A stretch of 64,000 nt of DNA, taken from assembly GCF_024323335.1 (NCBI RefSeq), contig NC_066583.1:409398031-409462030 (forward strand), given 5' to 3'. Position 1 is the first letter of the stretch; every line of letters starts with the position of its first letter. The notes under the pieces are model-generated. The model was not told the origin of the DNA and made no database searches. It worked only from the letters and a program-made list of their open reading frames with translations. Below, piece by piece: positions 11,475 through 22,988 of the stretch. A program made the position numbers and the translations under genes. This stretch comes from Lathyrus oleraceus (lineage: Eukaryota > Streptophyta > Magnoliopsida > Fabales > Fabaceae).

Positions 11475-13170
11475 TTGCATTTCATGTATCATTTGCATAG
11501 CAGGCTTCTTCAGCCAGATGTCTTACGGTTCTTCTCCTGTGTATTAGACAAGTTGACTCATCACTATAACACTCAAGCTAATCGCCTGAGAAGAATGGAG
11601 CATCTTGAACAAGAGAACAAAGAGCTCAAGGATGAGATTTCCAGACTCACTACTTTGATGGAGCCTATTGTTTCTGCTCAGAATCAACCATCTCCGCCTT
11701 CTACAACTCCTCCTCAGAGGATTATTATTTCTGAAATTGCTTCGACGTCAGTGCCCGTGGTGGGTAGCTAGTTTGTGCCTGCCATGCCTGCTGGGTTCCC
11801 GTGGAGAATGCCATCAAACTTTGTACCCGAGGGTTATACTCTAACGTTTGCTTCTACGTCGGCATCTAGCCCGATTACGTATGTACCTCCTCCTGTTGTG
11901 CATACTTTGCCCCGTGTGGAGGAAACCATCTATCACTCCGAGCCGTCTTAAGTCCCCAATTTTTATGAAATGAAGGACGAGATGAAAGCCCAATTTCTTA
12001 AGCTGCGTAAGGAATTAAATACCTTAAGGGGGAAAGATATGTTTGGTAAAAGTGTTGTTGAGTTGTGTTTGGTGCCCAACATCAAGATCCCAGTGAAATT
12101 TAAATTCCCAGACTTTGAGAAGAGTAAGGGGAATACTTTCCCTCTAAGTCATCTTGTCATGTATGCTCGCAAGATGTCTACTCAGACAGACAACGATCAG
12201 TTACTCATCCATTACTTTCAGGACAGTCTAACTGGTGCTGCACTCAGATGGTATATGGGCTTGGACAATGCTAATGTTCGTACTTTTAATGACTTGGGTG
12301 AGGCTTTCGTCAAGCAATACAAGTATAATGTTGATATGGCTCCCGGTCGGGATCAGTTGAGATTGATGTCTCAAAAGGACAAAGATACATTCAAGGAGTA
12401 CACCTAAAGATGGAGAGAGCTTGTTGCTCAAATTAGTCCACCCTTGGAGGATAAGGAAATGACCAAGATCTTTTTGAAGATCCTGGGTTTATTTTATTAT
12501 GAACGCATAATTTCTAGTGCTTCTAATGATTTCACCGAAATGGTGAACATGGGGATGCGGTTGGAAGAAGGTGTCCGAGAGGGAAGGTTATCCAAAGATG
12601 AAACTTCTGCAAGCAAAAAGTACAGTGGTAGTTTCTCCAAAAGGAAGGAAGGGGAAACCAATGCAGTGTATGTGGGGAAGCAGAGAAGGCCTCTTAATAG
12701 GAAGAATTCACAGCCTTGTAAGCATCATCATCAGGTATTATTAGTAATTCCAGTTTTCACTTATAATTCAGCAAATCAATCAATTCCCATTCAGCAACAA
12801 CATTAGCAACAACCACAACACCGTACCAACTACAACAACAACAATCATCATCAGAACTTTGAGAGGAAGAAGGTATCTTTTGACCTTATTCCAATGACTT
12901 ATGCAGAATTATATCCTTCTTTAGTTGTCAAGAATTTGATTCAACCAATAAATCCTCCATATACTCCTGAACCGTTGCCATGGTGGTTCTAGCCTGATCT
13001 GCACTGTGCTTTTCATCAGGGAGCTCATGGCCATGATATTGAAAACTGCTACCCTTTGAAGTATGAGGTTCAGAAACTAGTTAAGAGCGGTATGGTGTAC
13101 TTTGAGGACCGAACTCCTAATGTAAAAGCCAATTTGTTGCCCGCTCCAAGGGTCCAAGCTCTTTTCACAT
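11475..13170 (+). pseudogene. gag: O3 gag, capsid and zinc knuckle, with stops
   Basis: Opens with an HLEQENKELKDEISRLTTLM coiled-coil segment, shared with O1 32610-32690. A Pro/Thr-rich linker follows. The capsid core runs 11970-12800 (VKFKFPDFEKSKGNTFPLSH, LIHYFQDSLTGAALRWYMGL, LGEAFVKQYKYN). Near 13000 lies a knuckle of form CX2HX5HX4C (CAFHQGAHGHDIENC). Stops occur near 11770, 11950, 12405, 12805 and 12990. This is the only copy of the Ogre capsid in the window, since O1 and O2 both lost theirs. The sequence leaves gag at about 13170 and enters LTR sequence. Confidence 0.82.
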
Positions 13171-13492
13171 CCAATTCACTTCCTGCAAGTTGATAGAAGC
13201 AAGGCAAAGCAATTTAGAAGAGAGATCGAGCTCCATTGCTGCAAACAGAAGGTGATTTTTCAGAATTTTCTCTTCTTCGATTCTCTCTCAGTTCTCCATA
13301 ATTTCTCTTGATCTTTGGTTGTTTGAAGTCCGGTGAGGTCCACCTTAGAAGATGACCAAAGCCCTAGCTCTGGTGGTGTGCTGGCTTAGTTCCAACCATC
13401 TTATCTTAATTCAATTTCTAATCATGGGCCTTGGTTTGATTGACTCTATTTGCGGTGTGTTAACTTGAGTGTATGGTTGACTTCATACGTGT

Positions 13493-13538
13493 GACCATCA
13501 GATCTGCCACCTCAATTAATGAGGGAGATCTGATGGCC
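13493..13538 (+). other. Inverted repeat (hairpin) in the type-2 LTR
   Basis: Arms GACCATCAGATCT and AGATCTGATGGCC pair at 12 of 13 positions around a 20-nt loop containing CCACCTCAATTAATGAGG. Homologous hairpins at 18092-18134 and 25347-25392 have different arm sequences that remain complementary. Confidence 0.75.
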
Positions 13539-14395
13539 CTTGTTTTTCCCATTTATTTTTATTTTATGATTTTATTTGAAATACTCTTATTTTGTTTAAT
13601 TCATAAAAATTTAATTTTTAATCCAAAAAATATGGGACTTTCACCAAAAATCTTTAAATATTTTCCTCATCCATAGTTTGAATTAAAATCATTTTTTGGA
13701 TTAATTTTGATATTTTTTGTGAATTAAATGATTTTTGACTTGTTTTTAAATATTTTTAAATACTTTTGACTTTCCAAAAAAATTCAATTTTTTTGTCTAT
13801 GGTCCTTTGACCTTGTTTGAACTAGGATAAATCCCTTAACCATTTATTTGGTGATTTGAAGGGATTTGAGGTTTTACGTTTGAAAAATGCATTTTATTTC
13901 ATTTTAAAATTGATTTTTAATTGTTTAAATATTTAAAAATATTGTTGGGCCATTTGGTTGACCTTGTGTTGTTTGATCTTCTACTTGGCCTTGATCATGG
14001 TTGATTTGAACTCCCATTTGATCAATATTATTGGATTTGTGGTGTTGATGAAATGAGCATTTAATCTCTCAAAATGAATGGATAGTATTGATACGATAAA
14101 ATTCTTCCTATGATCAATTTGGGTTTCTATTCCACCCCTCCCCCCCGCCCCTCCTATTCCTCTATATCCCTTATCTTCCCCAATCCATCATTGACCAATG
14201 ATTTCTCTACAATCCAAATGCTAGTTGATTCATCAATGACCTTGTGTCATATGAATCAACATAAGCTTGGTTGAGATAGGTCCCTCCCATTTTATTTTTT
14301 TGTGTGGTATATTTTAGGAGTTTGGTTCTTTGTACCATGTCTCTAACATGCATTAACACCAATATTTTTATTGTCTGAAGACTTCTACATAAGTC

Positions 14396-14415
14396 CAATT
14401 ACGATTGCTTAACAT
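14396..14415 (+). promoter_or_regulatory. Conserved LTR 20-mer
   Basis: CAATTACGATTGCTTAACAT, one of seven copies (also 6620-6639, 18973-18992, 24569-24588, 28398-28417, 43945-43964, 58441-58460). It is far better conserved than the flanking LTR. Function unknown. Confidence 0.6.
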
Positions 14416-16095
14416 AAAGCTAAATTTTGACCCAAAGGAATAACATTCTAGTAAGTGATATTGTAAGTCTCTCATGCTTCATGGAATTGTGTGAAGACTT
14501 GGTCTTTTTCCATTTATGAGAGCTACTGGCATACTTGTTGATTTATCCAAGTTGGAGTCCTTCTCATAGATGATGTCTTGGTTCATGTCGTCATACTTGT
14601 GAATGAATGGTTGAGTGTTCTTCAAGGAATGACTTAAATAAATTGAAATCTTCACTAACATTTGACTAACTTCTTTTTATTGCTTTATATTTATGCCATT
14701 TACTTAATGCACTTTAAATTTTAGCACCTTTAACATTCATTGCCATTTACATTTCATGCAACTTGTTTATGTTTTAGTCATTTTCACTTTGCTCATTTGA
14801 GCCATATCTCTGTGATTATATATATCTTGTGTGCTTGTGATTTTATTCTGCTTGTAGTCTTAGGATCTTAAAATACCTAATAACAATAAAAAAACCTAAA
14901 TAATATGTTGGTGGACAGTTGGACCTCTGCCCTTGAATTGATCTGAACTCTTGGGCTTAGAAGTAGGCAACATTCCCATGCTTTGAAGGACATGACCAAT
15001 GCCATTATTTGAGACTGAGTTATCTTGGACAATGCCATTCATTTGAGATAAACCTTGAGAGTTCCCTTGGTTCATCTGTTACTTTGTCTTTGTGCTTAAA
15101 TTATTATATTGTATTATTGTTGTTGTCTATTGATTGTTTCTTTGAGTTTGCCATAAGGAATATTTCATTTGATACATTTGAAGACATTTGAAGACTGCTT
15201 GCTATTGGAATGCTTGTTTGGATGTTTTGGCTATCTTTATTTGATGCCTTGGTCTTCATATTATTTGATTGGATGTTGCTTATGTTTGTTGCTTGCTCAA
15301 TAGTCCAAAGGAAATGGGTTTCTATTAGACACTCTTGTCTTGTGGATTGTTTCCCATTGGTCAGATCTTTTCAACTTTGAACATTTAAATTTTGACTAGG
15401 TTAGTCCCTTCATCTCCTCCTTTCTTTCTTAAATTTCAAAATCTCTCTCTCCTTTTAAAAACTTTCTTTGTTTATGATTTCAACTTAGACATGTTTTAAA
15501 TGAGTAGAAACTTTGGCCTTATGCCATTGATTTTCAAAACTTTTTCTTAATCAACCGTGTAAATAAACCTAATCATATTGAATTAACTTTTAAAAAGACC
15601 AAAAGAACTAACAACCTCATTTAAGTCTTTGGCCATTTTGTGCCCTTTTTTTAACTTTTGTTAAAATCAGCCCACAAATCTCTTTGAAATTTTTACCACG
15701 AACTATGAGGTTTTGATCCCTCACTTTTATGTTGGTACGTAGGCATAAGACCGAAGGTCTTGTAAAACATAAAAAATATAATAAATGAATTCTTTTATCA
15801 TCCCTCCATTCTATTTTTATCAAACATCCTTTCAACTAAAACACTTGCACACAAAAAAGGCACCTTAGGAGTACCTAGGACACTTTGGGTGCTAATACCT
15901 TCCCTGTATGTAACCAATCCCCTTACATGTGATCTCTTACATTTTATTAGTTTTGATTTGAAAACTTATTATCTTTGGGTTTTGTTCTTACTTTTCCCCT
16001 TTTCCTTTAGAAACAAATAAAGTGCGGCGGTGACTCTGACTTTTCATTGACGTTAGGTTTATCCATAGCTCGATGGTCACGAACGCACCACTACA

Positions 16096-17085
16096 AACTC
16101 AACAGTTATGGATGAAATATTGTTTTGCATCATCTTAAGACAGATTGTCTTTCGTTTTTGAAAAGGTTTTTTAGGTTGTACCAAAAGGAAAAAAAGGTTC
16201 GAACGAGTTTGATGTGTTTTTGGCGATGGCGAGAGCTTGGATTAGCAAGATATTCATCTCGAATCCTAGTCTCAGGAGCTCGTGGTATTCACCCCGTTCC
16301 GTTTCCATCTTTATTAAAAAAGTGTTTTGAATTTTTAAGTATTTTACAGTTTTATTTGGCAAATGCACTCGATTTTGATCGAGGTTTGTTTATGGTTATG
16401 AAAAAAAGGTTGAAGTGGTTTTAAGGTTTGAAAAAAAAATTATTTGAATAAGGACGGTTGATAAATTGAGCTAGTGAGAATGATTTGAAAAGAAAAGTTT
16501 CAAATGAGTTGGTTTTGAGATGATTTTGAAAATATTTTGACGTTGGATCAAGTTTTTGAATTGCCTTGCAAAATAGTTTTGAAAATGGTTTTTGAGTAAA
16601 TGATTAGAAATTAATTGATATCGATGATTAAATATGATGGATACAAATGGTAACGGGAAGGGTGCGAATTGGATCACAAAGGGGTGCAAGTTCAAGTATA
16701 GTCACATAAACTCAAGCACAAGGCGTAAATCAAACGCCACAAGAACCGAATATACATACAAGCATTAGACAATGATAAATTTTTACATCACACATTCACA
16801 ACAAATGAATCGAAAAGTGTAAGGTGAAAAGAAAAGTGCACGAATTAAAATCTTGACGTGAATCAAAGTCGCGCACGCGAAGACGTGCAAGGCTACCAAG
16901 AGAAATTTAATTTGATATAAACATAATGATGTTGGATCGTTGTTCTTAACACAAATCAAAAATCACAAATTGCTAACGCGTTAATCGGTCATTGCAAGTC
17001 GAATCAAGAAATAATAATATAATAAAATCAAATTAAAATATCGCACATAAACCGTTAAGTCAACCAATAGCATGCTACACTTAAT
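16096..17085. other. Unassigned stretch between two LTR fragments
   Basis: About 1 kb with no match to the other repeats of the window. It holds one 99-codon plus-strand open frame (16125-16424) with no recognisable motif and an unremarkable composition, and no RNA gene. It may be flanking DNA of O3 or part of an unrelated, degraded element. Confidence 0.4.
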
Positions 17086-17389
17086 GTGTTCAACATCAAA
17101 CTTGTTCCTCTTGATCTCACCTTTCCAAAGAGCTAAAATTCATGCATTTTGGATGAGGAATGCATAGGCTGCGCATGGCTTAAACAGGCAGGTATCATGT
17201 GTCATGGATCCAACTTCAAGTATCAATGTTTAATTGCCTTGCATTCCAAGCTTGCTTCAACATATATAAACTTCAAATTTAGACTTATAGAAATCATTTG
17301 ATGGGCCTATGCGCGCCCATGCAGCTGCTTACATCACTTTGCCAATTTTGGAAACTTGAATGAAGTATGCAATTAACACTTGAATTCTC

Positions 17390-17397
17390 TATAAATT
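17390..17397 (+). promoter_or_regulatory. TATA-like box of the type-2 LTR
   Basis: TATAAATT in the region corresponding to TATAAATA at 46148-46155 (minus) of the O2 3' LTR. Confidence 0.45.
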
Positions 17398-18091
17398 GAA
17401 GCTCAATTGCTCATAATCAACACACACACTGAGAATCGTGCTTTGATTCCCCACAGAAAACCCTTCATACCAAGAGGATAAACCTGAGAAATTCTTTGGA
17501 ATTTGAGCTTGAATCTCCACTGTTTTGGAATTCAATTCTCCAGAAGTCCTTTGATTCTAAGCCATTCCATTCCTCTTCTGCAATCAAGTGGAGAGAAGCA
17601 AAGCACGATTCAGATCAAGATCTAGCACGCTTAGACCTCCATTGAAGGTATTTTGCAGAAAATTTGATCTCTTCGATTCTCCTTGTTTCTTTCTCAATTC
17701 TCTTGATTATTGTGTTGGATGAAGTCCTACCAATGTAGGCAAGGTGTTTGAGTTGTTTTGATGCTGAATCGAAGCAACTCAGATCATGAACCTCATTTTT
17801 CAATTCCACATATCTCTCAATATATTTGGAGTTGGAAGAAATGGAGGTGATATTCGTGCTTAGTGATGTTTTCTCTTTCAAATCTTGTCCCTGTTTGAAA
17901 TTTTGGTGATGGTAGATGATGACCAGTCCGACGAAGCTCGCCAGAGAAGACAACCGGAGCTATGGCTTCGGTGATGAGTTGTCTCAAGTCTAGACCATGT
18001 GATCCTTGCTCCATGTTATAATCTTAGTCGTTCCTTTTGATTAACAAGTTTGCCACGCAGTTGACTAGTGCATTGGTGGAAGGCGTGTTGT

Positions 18092-18134
18092 GGATCATCA
18101 GAGCTACCACCTCAATTAATGAGGAAGATCTGAT
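18092..18134 (+). other. Inverted repeat (hairpin), second type-2 copy
   Basis: Arms GGATCATCAGAGCT and AGATCTGATGGTCC pair with one mismatch and one G-T wobble around the same CCACCTCAATTAATGAGG loop. Confidence 0.65.
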
Positions 18135-20582
18135 GGTCCACGTATTTTTGCAATTTCTGATTTTTCTTTTTATTTCATTATTTTTAATAATTCATAATAA
18201 ATATAGTATTGATCCAAAAAAATATGGGACTTTCACCAAAAATTCTCAAATATTTTTCTCTTTCATATTCTGAATTAAAATTATATTTTTGATAATTATT
18301 AATATTTTTCATGAATTACTTGATTTTTCATTTGTTTTTAATTGTTTAAAAATATTTTTAAGTGTCCAAAAATTATGAATTTTTTTATCCAAGATCCTTT
18401 GACCTTGTTTGAGCTATGATAAATCGCACAGCCATTTATTTGGTGTTTTGATGTGATTTAAGATTTGGATAAAACATATTTGAATTTAATGCATTATTTT
18501 AAAAAATTTAATTGAATAAATGCCATTTTAATTATGTTGACCATTTGTATTAACTTATTTGAGTTTCTCATATTTGTTGGGCTTGGTCAAGGTTGATTTG
18601 ACTTTGTCAAATTAATATTATTGGATTTAGGGGATTGATGGAATGTACATTCCATCTCCCCAAATGAATGAATCATATTAATTTGGTAAAAGTCCTCCTT
18701 TGACCAATTTGTGATCTCATTCATCCCTTTCCCTCTTCATCTAATTCCCCTTCTTCATCCATTCATTTCAATTGGCCAATGACATCTCAAAAATACTAAT
18801 TCTAGTTGATTGAAAGATTAACATGAGTATGGATGAGATTAGGCCACACCTTTGCATATTTTTTGTGTGTGGTATGTTTAATGAGCATAGTTCTTAATAC
18901 TATGTCTCCAACATGCATTAACACCAAAAGTTTATTGCCCGGCCTCAAATTGTTGTGACTTATACATAAGTCCAATTACGATTGCTTAACATAGCGTTAA
19001 ATTTGTGACATGAAAGGCATAAGAATTCTAGTTAGTGAGATTGTAAGTCTCCCCTCTTCCATGGTATTTTGTGGAAACTTGGCCTTCTTTCCTTCCTTTC
19101 GAAGATGTTTTAGTTCAAGGATCCATGCTTGTGGCAAGTGGGTTGAGTATTTCCCAAAGAATGTCTTGAAATCAAAAAAAGCAAACAAAACTAACCATTG
19201 ACTTACTAACCATTAACTTTTACTTTCAAGCTTTTACTTTTAATGAAATTTACTTTTAGTATTCTATTATCATTTGTCATTGTACATATCATTCTAATTG
19301 TTTATGTTTATGCAATTTCCACTTTGTCCACTTAGACCATATTGTGTGATATACCTTGTTGCTTTGTTTGTTTGGTTGGTCTTTGACCATTAATGCACAT
19401 AATAATAACAAACACCCTAAAAGACTTTTTGAGTGGACTGTTGTTTGATCTCCCCAACTGGACTTAGAATTTAGACAACATTCCTTTGCTAATGGACTTG
19501 GTCAATGCCAATTTGTTGAAGAACCAAGTCTTGCAAGTTTGAGTTCATTTGATATATCATTCTAGATCTCTCCAGATTCATCTGCAACATTGATTCTTGT
19601 TAAGCTGTAATGTTGAACTTGTGACTTGTGGAATTCATCTGCTACATGGGCTATTCTAAAAGAGATCATTGAAGTGGATAAGCTTGGATGAGGCCATCTT
19701 TATTTGATTCCTTTTCTCTTCAAGATTGATATAATTGTGCATTTGTGTGTTGCTTGAATATAAAAAGTCCAAGGGAATTCTGGGTTTCTATTGACATACT
19801 TGTCTATTGGATTGCTCCCATTTGGTCAGATCTTTTCAACTTTAAACTTTTTAAATTTCTTGTGCATAGGGTAGTCTCTTCATCTTCTCCCCATTTCTTT
19901 AATTTCAAAATATCTCCCTCCATTTTCCAAACCTTCTTTGTGTGAAATATTTTGTTCTAAACTTTGACCACTTTTTGCAAAAAAAAAAGATAGAAACTTT
20001 GGCCTTATGCCATTGCCTTTTCAAACTTATTTTCTTAAATCAAACTTGTAAATAAACTTAACTATACTTGACTTAAACCTTCAAAAAGCCAAAAAGAATT
20101 AACTCATTCAAACCATTTTTAGGCCTTTGTGCCTTTCAAAATTAAATTTTGTTGAAACCAACATACTCACTTTGAAATTTATAGCACGAACTATGAGGTT
20201 TTGATCCCTCATTTATATGTTGGTACATAGGCACGAGACCGAAGGTCTTGTCAAACACAAAAATATAATTAATGAATTCTTTCCTCATCCCCCCATTCTA
20301 TTTGTTTGTAAATATCACTTTGTACAAAATACATATGCACACAAAAAGGGCTCCCTAGGAGTACCTAGGACACTTTGGGTGCTAGCACCTTCCCTCTGTG
20401 TAACCAACCCTCTTACCTGCGATCTCTAATTTTTATTAGTTTTTATTCGAAAACTTCTTACCATTTGGGTTTTGTTCGCATTTTTTCCCTTTTCCTTTGG
20501 AAACAATAAAATCGCGGTGGCGACTCTTGTTAATTGATCTTTAGCTTGTCAATAGCTTAATGATCATGAATTTCCCGCTACA

Positions 20583-21451
20583 CATACCATCATTAAAAAA
20601 CTAATAGAAACAAAATGAAAACAAAGATATAGCATGTGTAAGAAATTCCTTACGGTGAAACGATGGCGAAGAGTGACTCAAATACAAAGCCATTTTCAAT
20701 TTTGGAATCTCCCCCTCCAACGAATATTGCTGCTTATTAACAAAAATTTGTCACCTTTCTCATGAGTCACGCATGTGTTATTTTTTTAGATTCGTCTCTC
20801 CTCTCATCATCACTACTATATATACATGTCACTTTAGGATTTTCAATAATTTTGAAAATCCACAAATGCCCTTGGTGCTTATTTTAGAGACAAAATTAAA
20901 TAGTATTAACTAAAATTAAATACAATTAAATACTAAAAAATAACTAAAATAAAAATATAATAAAAACACTAATACTTCTATTTAATTCTTCTAGACACTA
21001 TGACAAAAATGCAAAAATAAAAAGACACAATAAATAAAAATCGGACGCAAAAATGCCCCAAAAAATAAATTAACTGCACCAAAATGATGAGTGTAAAATA
21101 AACTTATCGAAAATATACAACATTTGATTTAATTTTGAAATGAATTTTGATCGATAAAAAGCCTCAGATTGATCAAAATGCAACCGAAACAGTAGTAGAA
21201 AAATAAAACGAACACGTCAGATTAAACTACGTGGAACGTAGATTAATATAATTGACGTCTGCAAGCTCGATTTCAAAATTTTGCATCCATTGATTTTACG
21301 CACAATTGAGATTCAGTTTGACTGGCCTATATGTAAATCCAAAAAAATATTATGACTGACAATTTGGACATTTTGCGAGACAAAATGCATGTTACGATAT
21401 GCATATGATGTTAATGATTCGGTGATTCCGAGTCAAAATTGGGGTATGACA
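20583..21451 (-). repeat. 3' LTR of a third family, minus strand, partial
   Basis: The plus-strand right end GGGGTATGACA at 21451 gives an LTR start TGTCATACCCC on the minus strand. It is directly preceded (minus sense) by a tract like the Ogre polypurine tract. A TATA-like run CTATATATAC lies at 20816-20825. The downstream end is not identifiable; it stops at or before the type-2 LTR end at 20582. No gene. This is a Tat/Ogre-like family distinct from types 1 and 2. Confidence 0.6.
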
Positions 21452-21470
21452 GTTGCCCCTATTTAAATAG
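21452..21470 (-). other. Polypurine-type tract of the third family
   Basis: Minus strand reads TATTTAAATAGGGGCAAC immediately before TGTCATACC. It matches the tracts of O1 and O2 (AAATAGGGGCA plus 2-4 bases), the expected plus-strand primer site. Confidence 0.7.
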
Positions 21471-22988
21471 CTATGACAATCATCATAGTATCCGTGTGAA
21501 AGATATTTAAATACAGAAGACTCAAATTTTGTCCCTAAATGTTGATGACAAGATATGGCATGTTATGCATGCATGAATGATTATTTTATTTTTTTGGTTC
21601 GTTGGGGTTATCATGTGATATGAACCCTAACATGTTTTTTTTATAATGGATGATGGACAAATCTGTGTGGAATGATGGAGATACAGTAGTGGTGATTCAC
21701 ATGAAATGTCAAAGACAATGGGTGAAGAATCACTAGGGATGACAAAATGATGGGGAAAGGATACTTGGGAATATTCAAAGTATGTTTTATCAATAGGTTC
21801 AGACATGACCTGACACTTTAGAATATATCTGACTGTTCTGGAGATTTCTCATAAGAAATTCATCCAATCAGAGATTTTGGAGATTTCTAACAGGGAATTT
21901 ATCCAAGACAAGAATAAATTGGAGTCTTCTCACTAGAAGATCACCCAAATAACAAGACATTGAAATTTTCTTACTAGAAAATAATCTGCACAAAATATTG
22001 GAATTTCTTATTAGAAAATCATCCATACAAAACAAGATTAGGAGTCTATTTGCGAGAAGATCATCCATGTAAAAGGCTAAGACAATCTTTTATGAAGAAA
22101 TCAATCAAGACAAACATCATTGGAGTTTTTTCTAACTAGAATAACATCCAAGTTTCTGGGAATTCCTTAAAATGAATAGTGAAACATGACTTTCTAAGAA
22201 CCATAAGGAAAAAAAATAGGGTAATCAAACTCTCTGTATGTGTCAACAAAAGTTGGATTTTGACCGTAAGTATTGGTTACAACCAACTTCTAATAGATTG
22301 GTACCAATTACAACTGGAACTTTAAATGATATTGGCGACAACCAAACTCTAGGTACCAATTATGATTGGATTTGCAAACGGAATGCCAATTATGACTAGA
22401 CTTTTGGAGGATACCAATAACAATTGGACTTTGAGGATAAAGTGCTGGCAACAACTGGTCTTTTGGGTCAAAGGACAACAATCAACGACAAGACCTGCGT
22501 CAATGCAAAATGAGCACGAAGTACATTTCGGACCATGCATGATTGGATTTTGCTTTTATGCATGATATGTGAATGATCATGATATGCAAATGCTAACTCT
22601 ACACATATTGGGAGTTTGTGGACACTCTTTATGGAGATTTTAATTCCTCAACAACAATAACTCAGCCAAAGGCCTTGTGATGGATGTTGTTAAGCGAAAA
22701 TTCATCAATCTTGATAATTGTTTTTGTCCAATAGTCATTCAAGAAGGTTGAAAAGTTATGCCCCATGGAGATCTCGGTTACAGTGCTCTAGGGGTGCTTT
22801 TGCAACCTTGAGACTTTCGAGACAACAAATGATTTCCTTTTAATTTTCCCATATGTCAAAGAATTTTGTGTTTTTTCAATATGTGTTAACAAATCTTTTC
22901 AAGTTCAATATCTCATTATTAACATATTAATGGCATTTTGCATAACAACGAAAAATAGAGAAAAAACACGGGTAACAATATTGATAGA
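21471..22988 (-). repeat. 3' UTR of the third-family element with two repeat arrays
   Basis: No gene. 21838-22170 holds about six diverged units of roughly 55 bp around a GGAGTTTTCT...ACTAGAAAATCATCCA theme. 22240-22470 holds about five units of roughly 40 bp around ACCAATTACAACTGGA. Arrays in the 3' UTR are a known feature of Ogre-type elements. The pol region is missing because O2 begins at 22989. Confidence 0.65.

Larger units (their letters stand above)
9921..13170 (+). mobile_element. Ogre remnant O3: decayed ORF1 and gag
   Basis: Plus-strand internal Ogre sequence beginning in mid-ORF1 directly against LTR L1 and ending in mid gag-pol linker. Its ORF1 is closer to that of O2 than of O1, and the type-2 LTR that follows fits the same subfamily. 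The ORF1 start, leader, primer site and 5' LTR are cut off at the left by L1. Protease, RT and integrase are absent. Confidence 0.8.
13190..16095 (+). repeat. Truncated type-2 Ogre LTR (3' part), probably the O3 3' LTR
   Basis: Plus-strand copy of the downstream about 2.9 kb of the type-2 LTR. It aligns with 17590-20582 and with the reverse complement of O2 LTR sequence. It ends ...CCACTACA at 16095. The upstream half is missing: sequence passes straight from gag into mid-LTR. No gene. It contains a hairpin (13493-13538), the conserved 20-mer (14396-14415) and the CCTTAGGAGTACCTAGGACA block near 15866. Confidence 0.75.
17086..20582 (+). repeat. Second truncated type-2 Ogre LTR, plus strand
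   Basis: Aligns with the reverse complement of the O2 LTR from about 46430 onward and ends ...CCCGCTACA at 20582. The 5' part of the LTR (about 1.2 kb by comparison with O2) is absent. It contains a TATA-like box (17390-17397), a hairpin (18092-18134), the conserved 20-mer (18973-18992), the CCTAGGAGTACCTAGG block (20349-20364) and a primer-site-like GTGGCGACTCT (20517-20527). No gene. It is diverged from the LTR at 13190-16095, so the two are not a recent pair. Confidence 0.75.

Noticed and set aside
16125..16424. A 99-codon open frame as a possible host gene
   Set aside because: No recognisable domain, no conserved neighbour, and a length expected by chance in this sequence.
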